From Planctomycetota bacterium (lineage in GTDB: Bacteria > Planctomycetota > Planctomycetia > Pirellulales > Pirellulaceae), in contig JAJDEH010000019.1 of assembly GCA_029259935.1 (NCBI GenBank), positions 1-64,000 of the forward strand: 64,000 bases of DNA. The letters run 5' to 3'. The position numbers and the translations under genes are program-made. Under the pieces are notes generated by a model. The model saw nothing but the letters and a program-made list of their open reading frames with translations. It was not told the DNA's origin and ran no database searches. Shown piece by piece: positions 16,521 through 24,891 of this stretch. The stretch's first letter is position 1. Each line of letters starts with the position of its first letter.

Positions 16521-16657
16521 CGATGTGCTTAGGGCACCCTTCCGATTCCGATCTGCGGGGCGAGCGAGACAGTTGCTCGTGACCTTCGTCTTCGGGCGGT
16601 TGGCGTGAGGTGTGGGACCGGTTAACCCGGCACTAGTGGCATCGGAATAGGGCACCC
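16482..16657 (-). ncRNA. Candidate structured small RNA ending in an intrinsic terminator
   Basis: On the minus strand the 3' end is a perfect 12-bp stem (gagcccagttgc / gcaactgggctc, plus-strand 16492-16503 and 16509-16520, 5-nt loop) followed at once by ten T residues (plus-strand A at 16482-16491). Upstream, GGGUGCCC at both ends of a roughly 125-nt segment can pair with itself antiparallel, and AUUCCGAU pairs with AUCGGAAU, closing a long branched hairpin. Inside it CGAGC/GCUCG and CCGG/CCGG hairpins are possible. No minus-strand protein gene precedes the terminator. The size and single closed hairpin recall 6S RNA, but I could not confirm any known family. The 5' end is a guess from the start of the pairing, and no good promoter was seen directly before it. 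Confidence 0.4.
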
Positions 16658-16805
16658 ATGCGAGCCAAGAATTTCGGCGGACCTACTACACGTGGCACAT
16701 GTGGCAGCCTTTCGTCAGGCCGCAGGGTTTACCAGGGCGGATGAAGCAGGCAGGGTGAACCCGGCACCAAGAGGGTGGAATGCGAGCGAGTTGGGGCGTG
16801 AGCGC

Positions 16806-16847
16806 AAAAAAGAAGCGAGCACAACCGTCAAAGAAGGTTGCGCTCGC
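16806..16847 (-). terminator. Intrinsic terminator (minus strand)
   Basis: A 12-bp stem (gcgagcacaacc / ggttgcgctcgc, one G-U pair; plus-strand 16815-16826 and 16836-16847) with a 9-nt loop is followed on the minus strand by TTCTTTTTT. Confidence 0.7.
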
Positions 16848-16947
16848 CCTGCCTCGAAAGGATCGGAAGCCCTACAAAGCTGAAATCGCCGAGTCCCCTA
16901 CCACTCAACGATTCCCATTCCACGGTGTACTTTATCGGTTCAGTAGG
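16806..16947 (-). ncRNA. Candidate small RNA of about 140 nt with its own promoter and terminator
   Basis: The minus strand carries TTGACG, 17 bp and GATTAT (plus-strand 16982 down to 16954), predicting transcription from about 16947. An intrinsic terminator follows at 16847-16806. The roughly 140-nt interval has no convincing start codon and reading frame; the one 65-codon frame here starts upstream of the promoter. A promoter and terminator framing a short non-coding stretch, with only plus-strand genes on both sides, is the signature of a small RNA gene. The family was not recognised. Read-through would extend the transcript into the second candidate RNA ending at 16482. Confidence 0.45.
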
Positions 16948-16953
16948 ACGGGA

Positions 16954-16982
16954 ATAATCAGCAGTTTCGGAACGATCGTCAA
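16954..16982 (-). promoter_or_regulatory. Putative sigma70-type promoter (minus strand)
   Basis: On the minus strand, TTGACG (five of six consensus bases) is separated by exactly 17 bp from GATTAT (four of six). It points toward the terminator at 16847-16806 and away from the ettA gene. Confidence 0.45.
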
Positions 16983-17259
16983 AGTTTCCCAAAAAAGTTC
17001 CGCTAGCAGTGATCCGAGCCCCCATTTGCCGCGTTTCTTTCCCCGTCTGGTGTACGGCGGTCGGTTGCAGCTAACATGTCGGGAAGTCTGGCGGGCGTAG
17101 CTGCTGTTTCCAGCGAATTCGTGGACGGCGCTCGATTCCCCGTGGAACGAGTTGACGCGGAGATTTCGCGGCCGATGGGCCAACGCTAGCGACTTGGACC
17201 AAAACGCGTCGTCGTTCCAAGTTTCAATAATCAAGATGACCGGCTTCAAGTGAAAGACA

Positions 17260-18936
17260 ATGGGAAAGCAATACATTTACACGATTGAAGACCTCACCAA
17301 AAAGCACGGCCAGCGCGAGGTGCTGAGCAACATCTGGCTGGCATTTTATCCAGGAGCGAAAATCGGCGTCTTGGGGCGTAACGGAGCGGGGAAGAGTACG
17401 CTGCTACGAATCATGGCCGGCACCGACAAGGAGTTCGACGGCGAGGCACGGCTGTCCGACGGATTCACCTGCGGCTATCTCTCGCAAGAACCGCAACTCA
17501 ACTCTGAAAAAGATGTGTGGGGTAACGTCGAGGAAGCGGTCGCGCCGCGGCGGGCGCTGCTCGAGCGCTACAACGAGTTGAGCATAAAGTGCGCCGACGA
17601 ATCGCTGGATGAGAAGGCGATGCAGAAGGTGTACGACGAAATGGCCCGTGTTCAGGATCAGATCGAAGCGACCGACACCTGGGAACTCGACCGGGAAATT
17701 GAAATCGCCATGGACGTCATGAACCTGCCTCCGGGCGATGCCGACGTCTCAATACTCTCCGGCGGCGAGCGTCGGCGTGTCGCACTGTGCCAACTGTTAT
17801 TGCGACGTCCCGATCTGCTACTGTTGGATGAACCGACAAACCACCTTGACGCCGAAACGGTGAACTGGCTCGAACGGCATTTGGCCGACTATTCCGGAAC
17901 CGTGGTCGCCGTGACGCACGATCGATATTTCCTCGACAATGTGGCGGGCTGGATCTTGGAACTGGATCGCGGCCGCGGCATCCCGTGGGAAGGCAACTAC
18001 TCGTCTTGGCTGGAACAAAAACAAGATCGTCTGGCGCGCGAAGAAAAATCGGCTGCTGCCAAACGCAAGACATTGCAGCGCGAATTGGAATGGATCAAGA
18101 TGTCGCCCCGCGCGCGGCAGGCCAAGGGCAAAGCCCGGCTGAGCGCCTACGAGAAACTTGCTTCGGAGCGTTTTGAAGAACGTTTGGACGAATTCGAAAT
18201 CCAGATTCCGCCCGGAAAACATTTGGGCGATTTGGTCATCGAGGCCCAAGATGTTTGCAAGGGCTTTGACGACAATCTACTGATCGAAAATCTCAGCTTC
18301 CACCTTCCGCCGGGCGGGATCGTGGGCGTGATCGGCCCCAACGGTGCCGGCAAAACGACTCTGTTCCGCATGTTCACGGGGCAAGAGCAAGCCGATTCGG
18401 GCAAGCTCCGCGTGGGCGATACGGTCGAGTTTGGATATGTCGATCAAAATCGCGACGCGCTCGACCCGGAAAAGACCGTGTTTCAGGAAATCTCGGGCGA
18501 CCACGACACGATCGAAATGGGCGGGCGCAAAATCAATTCGCGCGCCTACGTTTCTCGTTTCAACTTCCGCGGGCCCGATCATGAGAAGAAGGTCGGCGTG
18601 CTTTCCGGTGGCGAAAGAAACCGCGTGCATCTGGCCAAGCTGCTGCGCCGTGGGTCGAACGTGCTGCTGCTGGATGAACCGACCAACGATTTGGACGTGG
18701 ATACGCTGCGAGCCCTGGAAGAGGCGATCCTAAACTACGCGGGCTGCGTAGTGGTAATTAGCCATGATCGCTGGTTCTTGGACCGCGTCGCGACGCACGT
18801 CCTGGCCTTCGAAGGCGATGGCTACGTCCACTGGTGCGAGGGAAATTTTGAAGCGTACGAAATCCAACGCCGAGAACGCCTAGGCATCGAGGCCGACCAA
18901 CCAAAACGCTTTCGATATAAGAAGCTTAAACAATAG
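17260..18936 (+). CDS. ettA: Energy-dependent translational throttle protein EttA (ABC-F ATPase)
   Basis: This encodes 558 residues, close to the 555 of E. coli EttA. Two ABC domains lie on one chain: Walker A GRNGAGKST (39-47) and GPNGAGKTT (about 360), signature LSGGERRR and LSGGERNR, and Walker B LLLLDEPTNHLD and LLLDEPTNDLD. The linker rich in charged residues (about 245-310, SPRARQAKGKARLSAYEKL) is the ABC-F P-site tRNA-interacting motif region. There are no membrane segments, so it is a cytoplasmic ribosome-binding ATPase. EttA is known to bind the ribosomal E site and gate the first elongation steps according to ATP/ADP ratio. It appears monocistronic. Confidence 0.95.
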   Translation: MGKQYIYTIEDLTKKHGQREVLSNIWLAFYPGAKIGVLGRNGAGKSTLLRIMAGTDKEFDGEARLSDGFTCGYLSQEPQLNSEKDVWGNVEEAVAPRRALLERYNELSIKCADESLDEKAMQKVYDEMARVQDQIEATDTWELDREIEIAMDVMNLPPGDADVSILSGGERRRVALCQLLLRRPDLLLLDEPTNHLDAETVNWLERHLADYSGTVVAVTHDRYFLDNVAGWILELDRGRGIPWEGNYSSWLEQKQDRLAREEKSAAAKRKTLQRELEWIKMSPRARQAKGKARLSAYEKLASERFEERLDEFEIQIPPGKHLGDLVIEAQDVCKGFDDNLLIENLSFHLPPGGIVGVIGPNGAGKTTLFRMFTGQEQADSGKLRVGDTVEFGYVDQNRDALDPEKTVFQEISGDHDTIEMGGRKINSRAYVSRFNFRGPDHEKKVGVLSGGERNRVHLAKLLRRGSNVLLLDEPTNDLDVDTLRALEEAILNYAGCVVVISHDRWFLDRVATHVLAFEGDGYVHWCEGNFEAYEIQRRERLGIEADQPKRFRYKKLKQ

Positions 18937-19020
18937 AGAAGACGGTTTTGCCGGCGCGAGTGTCGCGCGGGGACATGAAATCTCTTCACTTCGGACATGA
19001 CTTGAATTACAGCTGATTGA

Positions 19021-21009
19021 ATGATTTCCTGGGAATTGTTGGTTCTGATTTCCGTGGCGGCTCTTGGCGGAGTTGCGTCGATTCTGTGGGGAGTGGGGCG
19101 GCTGCATCGGCCGGGTGTGATCAAGGTATTGGTGACGGTGGCGATTTTGGGAGTCTGCGCCGGATGGCTGGCGGCGACCACCAGACCCGTTCCGGAAGCT
19201 ACGTCCAAACAACGGCAAGCGGAATTCACCGCAGCCGAGTACATCCCTCGGCAAGCCGAATACGACGGCCATGTCAGTTCGGATGCCTGTCTCAGTTGCC
19301 ACCCGCAGCAGCACAAGAGTTGGCATGATTCTTACCATCGCACGATGACGCAGGTCGTCTCGTCCAAAACCGTGGTGGCGCCGTTCGACAACAAGCCGTT
19401 GCGATTTGAAACTAAAGATCGGGTTGAAGGCAGAGAGGGGCTTGCCGCCAAAGAGTATCGGTTTTTTAAGGAAGGCGATTCGCACTTCATGCAGTTCACC
19501 TACCACCGTTCTGACGGCCAGGTGTTCGTTCGCGAGCCGATGCAAATCGTGATGTCGACCGGTTCGCATCACTATCAGGTTTATTGGGTCGCCGACCCGG
19601 ATGGAAAACGGACGCAGCCGGTCGAGGTTCTTTTGTATTGGAGCATCGATCACCAGCGGTGGATCCCCAAGAAAGACACCGTGATGATTCCTCCCGACAA
19701 ACGCGAGGACTCGGGCAACTGGAATTCGCACTGCATTCGTTGTCACAGCGTGACAGGCGTTCCCGGCTACCTGCCCGGCTACGATCCTCCGATGACTGAG
19801 CAGTTCATCAGTAAGGTGGCGGAGTTTGGAATTTCGTGCGAGGCCTGTCATGGCGCGGGGAAGGAACATGTCGAATGGCACCGCAATCCGTTGAACCGAT
19901 ACCGCGATTATTTGGGCGCGGACGACAAGAAGGGGCAAGGCGACCCGACCATCGTCAACCCGGCGCGCTGCACGACCGAGCAATCGAGCCAGATCTGTGG
20001 CCGCTGTCACGGCAACTTCTGGCAAGATATGGAACGCTATGCGGAGAAAGGATTCCGCTACCGCCCAGGCCTCGATCTCGCCGAGGAAGCGCTCTTCCAC
20101 CATCTGAACCATCACCCCAAAACCGAGCGGGATTACGTGGAGGGCGTGTATTGGCCCGATAACACCTGCCGCACCGGCGGCGACGAATTCAACGCTCACA
20201 TGATGTCGCCCTGTTATCAGCGCGGGGACATGACTTGTTTGTCGTGCCACTCCATGCACCAAAGCGATCCTAATGACCAGTTGGGGCGGGGGATGGAGGG
20301 TAATCAAGCCTGTCTCCAGTGCCACGAAGATTTTGCCGACCGTGTCGAGTCGCACACGCACCACGGGGCCAACTCGGCGGGCAGCTTGTGCTACAACTGC
20401 CACATGCCGCACACGACGTGGGCCCTGTCCACCGCCATGCGCAGCCATCGCATCGATAACCCGCGCATCGAACCTTCCTCGACCACTGGCCGGCCGAACG
20501 CCTGCAATCTGTGCCACCTGGATCAAACGTTGAAGTGGTCGGCCGATAAGATGGCCCAATGGTACGGCACACCGGTCGCGGAATTTAGCAGCGACGATCA
20601 ACAATACGCCGCCTCGGTCGCGTGGCTGCTGAAGGGCAACGCCATGCAACGCGCGATTACCGCCTGGCATATGGGGTGGGCTCCCGCGCAAGAAGCGGCC
20701 GGCAAGGACTGGCAAGCGCCGCTGTTGGCTCAGTTGCTGGATGATCATTATTCGCAAGTGCGCTTCGTGGCGGGAGATGCCCTGTCGCGAATACCGGGCT
20801 TCGAAGAATTCGATTACGACTTCATTGCCGCTCCGGCGCAACGCCGCGCCGACGCCAACTCGGCCGTTAAGCGATGGCTCGGACAAGATCACCCACCAAG
20901 TTCCGCGCGAGCCGACGTTTTGGTGGACCCCGATGGAAAGCTCAACTTAGAGATCATCACCCGGTTGGTTCGGGAAAGAGACAACGGTCGAGTGACCATT
21001 CCTGAATAG
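19021..21009 (+). CDS. Membrane-anchored multiheme cytochrome c (eight CxxCH)
   Basis: This encodes 662 residues. Two N-terminal hydrophobic segments (about 4-24 and 34-52) precede an extracytoplasmic region with eight CxxCH heme-attachment motifs: CLSCH, CIRCH, CEACH, CGRCH, CLSCH, CLQCH, CYNCH and CNLCH. The layout resembles the cytochrome c554/NrfA-like multiheme families found in planctomycetes. After the last heme site, roughly 150 residues without cysteines look like a helical HEAT-type tail (LLAQLLDDHYSQVRFVAGDAL). It is a likely electron-transfer protein or a reductase/oxidoreductase subunit; the partner and substrate cannot be told. No maturation or quinol-oxidase gene is next to it. 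A 670-codon open frame on the opposite strand is an artefact of codon bias. Confidence 0.88.
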   Translation: MISWELLVLISVAALGGVASILWGVGRLHRPGVIKVLVTVAILGVCAGWLAATTRPVPEATSKQRQAEFTAAEYIPRQAEYDGHVSSDACLSCHPQQHKSWHDSYHRTMTQVVSSKTVVAPFDNKPLRFETKDRVEGREGLAAKEYRFFKEGDSHFMQFTYHRSDGQVFVREPMQIVMSTGSHHYQVYWVADPDGKRTQPVEVLLYWSIDHQRWIPKKDTVMIPPDKREDSGNWNSHCIRCHSVTGVPGYLPGYDPPMTEQFISKVAEFGISCEACHGAGKEHVEWHRNPLNRYRDYLGADDKKGQGDPTIVNPARCTTEQSSQICGRCHGNFWQDMERYAEKGFRYRPGLDLAEEALFHHLNHHPKTERDYVEGVYWPDNTCRTGGDEFNAHMMSPCYQRGDMTCLSCHSMHQSDPNDQLGRGMEGNQACLQCHEDFADRVESHTHHGANSAGSLCYNCHMPHTTWALSTAMRSHRIDNPRIEPSSTTGRPNACNLCHLDQTLKWSADKMAQWYGTPVAEFSSDDQQYAASVAWLLKGNAMQRAITAWHMGWAPAQEAAGKDWQAPLLAQLLDDHYSQVRFVAGDALSRIPGFEEFDYDFIAAPAQRRADANSAVKRWLGQDHPPSSARADVLVDPDGKLNLEIITRLVRERDNGRVTIPE

Positions 21010-21010
21010 A

Positions 21011-21032
21011 GTCGCTGATCGCTCCGGGATCA
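21011..21032. repeat. Dispersed GATCGC palindromic repeat, copy 1
   Basis: This copy of the family GTCGCTGATCGCTTCGCGATCA carries one mismatch in the stem (CCGGGATCA). It starts 2 bp after the multiheme gene's stop and lies between two convergent genes. A related gatcagaacgtaag stretch is repeated at 21028-21042 and 21062-21076. Confidence 0.6.
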
Positions 21033-21096
21033 GAACGTAAGTCTTATGGGAGCGGACCCCGCGATCAGAACGTAAGGTTCGCGGAGCGAACCACGA

Positions 21097-23445
21097 CTAT
21101 CGACCTTCAACAACGTCGATCGCAGTTTCGGCCGTGTACGGGTGGCCCTTAACTTGGGCGGTCGCGCGGATGATGAGCGGCATGTTGAAAGGCCCCACCT
21201 GTCCCTCGGCAAAAGCAATCTTCAACGTGCCGTCGCTTTCATGTTCTTTCAACACCAGCGATTCGCAAACGACTCCTTGAATGTGCTTGGCCGTGACGAC
21301 TTCGACCCGAACCTCGCCGCGGATGTCTCTTCCTCGTCCGACCGTCACCGGGAGGTCGACGCTGGTGCCGGGCCTCGCAATCAACGAGCCTTTCCCGGCG
21401 CGGACTGAGAGTTGGCTGGGATCGGCCAGGATGATGATTTGGTCGGCCTGCTCATGAGACGTGTAGCTGACCTTGTGGGTCACGCCGTCTTCGTCCTGTA
21501 ACTCACCCACCGCCATGACCGTGGTGCGACTGGTGCGGCCAATTTCGGACCAGGGCGCAAGTTTAATGGGAAAGATGAACTCGGATTGTCCAGGCGGAAC
21601 CACGATCGTCGGCCCGGTGACGCCTTGCAAGTGCCGCACCTGCCGATCGGAAAGGCTGATCGTAACGGGTCCGGTGAAACCGTTGCGCTCAAGCGAATAT
21701 TGCCGCACATGCGTCGACCCGAGGGGGACAAACTTGGACTCAAAAATTCCAGTCACCTTAAACGGCGTTGGTATGCCAACCCGCAGTAGCAGATGGTCCA
21801 GCAGCATGTCGTCTCGCGACGGATTGGCGACCGAGACGGGCCGAACCAGTTCTTTGTCTTCGCGAGTTGCTTTTCCGGTGATCTTCAGGCGGGCAAGTTG
21901 CAGCTTCGATTTTTCGTCGGCTTTGAAGGTCAGTTGGCAATTAGGCTTTTTCTCAGCGATCTTGTTGCCCTCGACGGCGACTCCGGCCGGCAAGTTCGCG
22001 ACATGCAACTCGATTGCGCCTTGGAACCCGGCCAACCGCCGCGCGGTCACTTTGAGCTTGGCTTCGCCGCCTCGTAGTAGCGTGAGTGCGTCGGTGTCGA
22101 CGGTGAGCGCGAAGTCAGGTTCGGATTCGTTCGGCGTGACAAAAAGCCGATAGCCAAAGGCCGCCTCGCCGCCACGCGAGAATCGGTCCGCCACGCGAAT
22201 TGCGTATGTCCCATCTTGTGGAACTTTGAACTCCAGCCGCGAATCGGTTTGGCCACCGTTCGCGTCGTCGGACTCCGCCAACTGCTTGTCATTTGCATCA
22301 TGAATCGTCAGCACCGAGTCGAGGTGTGAGCCGAGTTGCGAGGCATGGATGTCGAACAGCAGTTGCTCTCCCTTTTTGGCTTCGAACTTCCAAACGTCGA
22401 CATCACCCGCGGACTGAATTCTGCCGTTGGCAACCCGCGGTGCCGCTATCGGATTGGCCTGCGTCAGGTCGGCGTTGGGCTCTTGTTCGAGCACTTCGGG
22501 CAGATCGCTCAATTCGATGAGCACTGGGTTACTTCGTTGCTGGCCGTCGACGAACTGATGGCGATAATCTCGCGTCCGCAGGTTGGGCAGTTGGACTTCG
22601 ATCGGCGTTCCGGGCAGAAGTTGTCCAAAGGCCCGGATCGCGACCGTGTCTCCTCGCTTTCCACCGAGTGGATAGATGTGGTCGACGTAGGGTCCGTTGG
22701 TGATCGACAGGCGATAGACGAAATGTTGCAATCCATCATAGTTGATGTCGTGGACGCGAATCTGATAGCGGCCGGCACGCGAAGCCGTGAACCGCAATCG
22801 TGAGTCGACGCCAAGTCCGTCCGTGTTTTCCGCCACGCGGCTTCCATCAGGCCCGATCACTTCCAAACGCGAATCGAGCGGCGAGCCTAACCGGGCCGCC
22901 ATCACTTCGCAGGTGAAAGTTTCGCCGGCGCGGGCCTCCACTTCCCAAACGTCGATATCCTCGCGCGGAAAGATCCGGCCATTGATCGTCACGGGCGCCC
23001 GGACTAGCACCGGCAGCGGACGGCCGTCGATTTCTTGTTCTATGATCTCGGGCAGATCGCCCACAACGAACTTCATCGACGGTGTGACGCCTTGGTCGGT
23101 CCACGCTCGCCAGCGGCGGAAGCCCAATTCCGCGTCCGGCGAAATCGTGACACAGCCCGCTTGATCTTTTGGGTAATTCTCTTTCCTTTGTGAACCCGGT
23201 TGTGGAATGACCGGACCTTCAAACCAAAGGGTATGCGGCGCGCGATGAATTTCAGAAACGGCCGTCACGCCGGGGCCCAACATTTCGAACGGACAAACAT
23301 CGTGCAAGTAATGCCCGCCAACATTAAATTCGACGGTCGTTCCACGTTGTCCACCGGCGGGAAAGATGTACGAAACTGACGGCTCGTCCGCCATCGCGGT
23401 CGCGCAGGCGACGGCCAACAAGAAGGAAGCAAGCAACTTCGACAT
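21097..23445 (-). CDS. Secreted PPC-domain protein
   Basis: This encodes 782 residues from the ATG at 23445, which gives the signal peptide MSKLLASFLLAVACATAMA; the frame extends upstream to 23649 but that part overlaps the next gene and lacks a signal. Two bacterial pre-peptidase C-terminal (PPC) domains are visible: residues about 165-255 (DIDVWEVEARAGETF ... YQIRVHDINYDGLQHFVYRL) and about 310-405 (GDVDVWKFEAKKGEQ ... YAIRVADRFSRGGEAAFGYRL). Further beta-rich Ig-like modules follow. No catalytic motif is seen. It ends the minus-strand operon behind the DUF1501 and DUF1549/DUF1553 genes, so it is probably an extracytoplasmic binding partner of those proteins. Confidence 0.85.
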   Translation of the reverse strand: MSKLLASFLLAVACATAMADEPSVSYIFPAGGQRGTTVEFNVGGHYLHDVCPFEMLGPGVTAVSEIHRAPHTLWFEGPVIPQPGSQRKENYPKDQAGCVTISPDAELGFRRWRAWTDQGVTPSMKFVVGDLPEIIEQEIDGRPLPVLVRAPVTINGRIFPREDIDVWEVEARAGETFTCEVMAARLGSPLDSRLEVIGPDGSRVAENTDGLGVDSRLRFTASRAGRYQIRVHDINYDGLQHFVYRLSITNGPYVDHIYPLGGKRGDTVAIRAFGQLLPGTPIEVQLPNLRTRDYRHQFVDGQQRSNPVLIELSDLPEVLEQEPNADLTQANPIAAPRVANGRIQSAGDVDVWKFEAKKGEQLLFDIHASQLGSHLDSVLTIHDANDKQLAESDDANGGQTDSRLEFKVPQDGTYAIRVADRFSRGGEAAFGYRLFVTPNESEPDFALTVDTDALTLLRGGEAKLKVTARRLAGFQGAIELHVANLPAGVAVEGNKIAEKKPNCQLTFKADEKSKLQLARLKITGKATREDKELVRPVSVANPSRDDMLLDHLLLRVGIPTPFKVTGIFESKFVPLGSTHVRQYSLERNGFTGPVTISLSDRQVRHLQGVTGPTIVVPPGQSEFIFPIKLAPWSEIGRTSRTTVMAVGELQDEDGVTHKVSYTSHEQADQIIILADPSQLSVRAGKGSLIARPGTSVDLPVTVGRGRDIRGEVRVEVVTAKHIQGVVCESLVLKEHESDGTLKIAFAEGQVGPFNMPLIIRATAQVKGHPYTAETAIDVVEGR

Positions 23446-23470
23446 GGTTTGTTTTAGGCAGGAGGGATAA

Positions 23471-24799
23471 TTAGAAGAGGTCCGAGATAACGCGGCCCCC
23501 ACCCGGAACGATGGAGACAGGCCGCCCTTCGGCGGTGCGGAATTCTGTTTTGGGGTCGATTCCAAGGCTGTGATAAATCGTGGCGGCCAGATCTTCCGGC
23601 CCGATGGGGCTGGTCGCGGGCTTTTCGGCCCGTTCGTTCGACGCGCCAATCACGCGTCCGCCTTGGATTCCGCCGCCGCCAAGCGCGATTGCCGAACTCG
23701 GTCCCCAGTGGTCGCGGCCCGCATGTTGATTGACGCGAGGAGTGCGGCCGAATTCTCCCGTCAGCAGGACAAACGTCTTTTCCAACATGCCTCGATCATG
23801 CAGATCGCGAAACATCGTCGACATGGCACTGTTCAGTTTCGGCAGCAACTCCGTTTTCAAAACATCGAAGTTGTTGTAGTGCGTGTCCCAATTGGTGTGG
23901 TCGATCAGTACGCAACGCACGCCGGCTTCCACGAGGCGGCGGGCCATCAGACAGGATTGCCCCAGCGAATTCATGCCGTATTCTTCCCGCAGCTTTTCGG
24001 GCTCTTGCTTGATGTCGAAGGCTCGTTTCGTTTGCGGCGAAGTCATCAGGTCGAACGCCTTTTGCTGAAACGTGCTTAGCGCTTGTGCTTGCCGATTCGC
24101 GGCCACTTCGGCCGACTGATGAAAGCGGTCGACTTGGTTCAACAGCTTCGTGCGCTGGTTCAATCGGCTGGCCGAGATATCGAGCGGAGGAATGAGATCG
24201 GGAACGGAGAAACTGGGCGTGCTGGGATCGGCGTTGACGACAAACGGCGCGGCGCTCGATCCTAGATAGGCCGAACCGGCACTGTTGTGCATCTTGGGCA
24301 GGCACACGTAGGGCGGCACGCTTCCTCTCGGGCCAAGTTGATGAGCGATGTTGGCTCCATGAGCCGGCCGTTGATTATTGGGCTTGAGGCTGCCGTTAAA
24401 ACCGGCCGTGGGCAGGTAGCCGGTCAACATGTAATGATCGCCCGGGCCGTGGCCTGAATTGCTGTGCCCAAAGCTGCGGACCAACGAAAACTTATCCATT
24501 TGCTGGCCCACCAGCGGCATATGTTCACACAGTTGGATGCCGGGGACCTTGGTGGCGACCGGATCGAACTCGCCGCGAAACTCGGCGGGCGCGTCCGGTT
24601 TCATGTCCCATGTATCAATCGTCGAAATGCCGCCCTGCAAAAAGACAATGATCAACGACACGTCGTCCTTCGCGGAACTTCGCGTGCCTGCTTCGAGCAT
24701 TTGCGGCAAGGCAAAGCTGGAACCGAAGATGCTGGCCGCGCCGATTTTGATCGCGTCCCGTCGACGCAGCCCGTCACAATATCGAGTCTTCCGTTTCAT
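23471..24799 (-). CDS. DUF1501 family protein, Tat-exported
   Basis: This encodes 442 residues. The N-terminus has LRRRDAIKIGAASIFGSSFAL, a twin-arginine-type signal. Family hallmarks include IVFLQGGISTIDTWDMKP, SGHGPGDHYMLTGY, CVLIDHTNWDTH and TGEFGRTPRVNQHAGRDHW. It is the second DUF1501 gene in the window and belongs to a different subgroup from the one at 15080. It lies between the DUF1549/DUF1553 gene upstream (93 bp gap) and the PPC gene downstream (25 bp gap), giving a three-gene operon typical of the phylum. Molecular function is not established for the family. Confidence 0.9.
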   Translation of the reverse strand: MKRKTRYCDGLRRRDAIKIGAASIFGSSFALPQMLEAGTRSSAKDDVSLIIVFLQGGISTIDTWDMKPDAPAEFRGEFDPVATKVPGIQLCEHMPLVGQQMDKFSLVRSFGHSNSGHGPGDHYMLTGYLPTAGFNGSLKPNNQRPAHGANIAHQLGPRGSVPPYVCLPKMHNSAGSAYLGSSAAPFVVNADPSTPSFSVPDLIPPLDISASRLNQRTKLLNQVDRFHQSAEVAANRQAQALSTFQQKAFDLMTSPQTKRAFDIKQEPEKLREEYGMNSLGQSCLMARRLVEAGVRCVLIDHTNWDTHYNNFDVLKTELLPKLNSAMSTMFRDLHDRGMLEKTFVLLTGEFGRTPRVNQHAGRDHWGPSSAIALGGGGIQGGRVIGASNERAEKPATSPIGPEDLAATIYHSLGIDPKTEFRTAEGRPVSIVPGGGRVISDLF

Positions 24800-24868
24800 C
24801 GTGGTTGCCTTTGATTGGTGCGTGGTAGCTGAATTTTTGGTCGTTCGTTCCGCGATTGCCAGACGCTT

Positions 24869-24890
24869 TGATCGCGGAGCGATCAGCGAC
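24869..24890. repeat. Dispersed GATCGC palindromic repeat, copy 2
   Basis: tgatcgcggagcgatcagcgac is the reverse orientation of the family GTCGCTGATCGCTCCGCGATCA. It sits immediately after the stop of the upstream minus-strand gene, inside the three-gene operon. Confidence 0.6.
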
Positions 24891-24891
24891 T

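Noticed and set aside
16482..16806. RNase P RNA, tmRNA, SRP RNA or 6S RNA
   Set aside because: The conserved core motifs of RNase P, tmRNA and SRP RNA were looked for by eye and not found; only the closed-hairpin shape resembles 6S, which is not enough to name it.
16828..17025. 65-residue minus-strand frame ending in the first terminator
   Set aside because: Its start lies upstream of the only promoter seen, its composition is unremarkable, and its stop lies in the terminator loop; a small RNA explains the region better.
16932..17276. 114-residue minus-strand frame overlapping the ettA start
   Set aside because: No ribosome-binding site, no family resemblance, and it overlaps the start of ettA and a candidate promoter.
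18880..20892. 670-codon open frame on the minus strand opposite the multiheme cytochrome
   Set aside because: The plus strand encodes eight CxxCH motifs and a membrane anchor in the same interval; the antisense frame has no domain, signal or plausible start context and is a GC-codon artefact.
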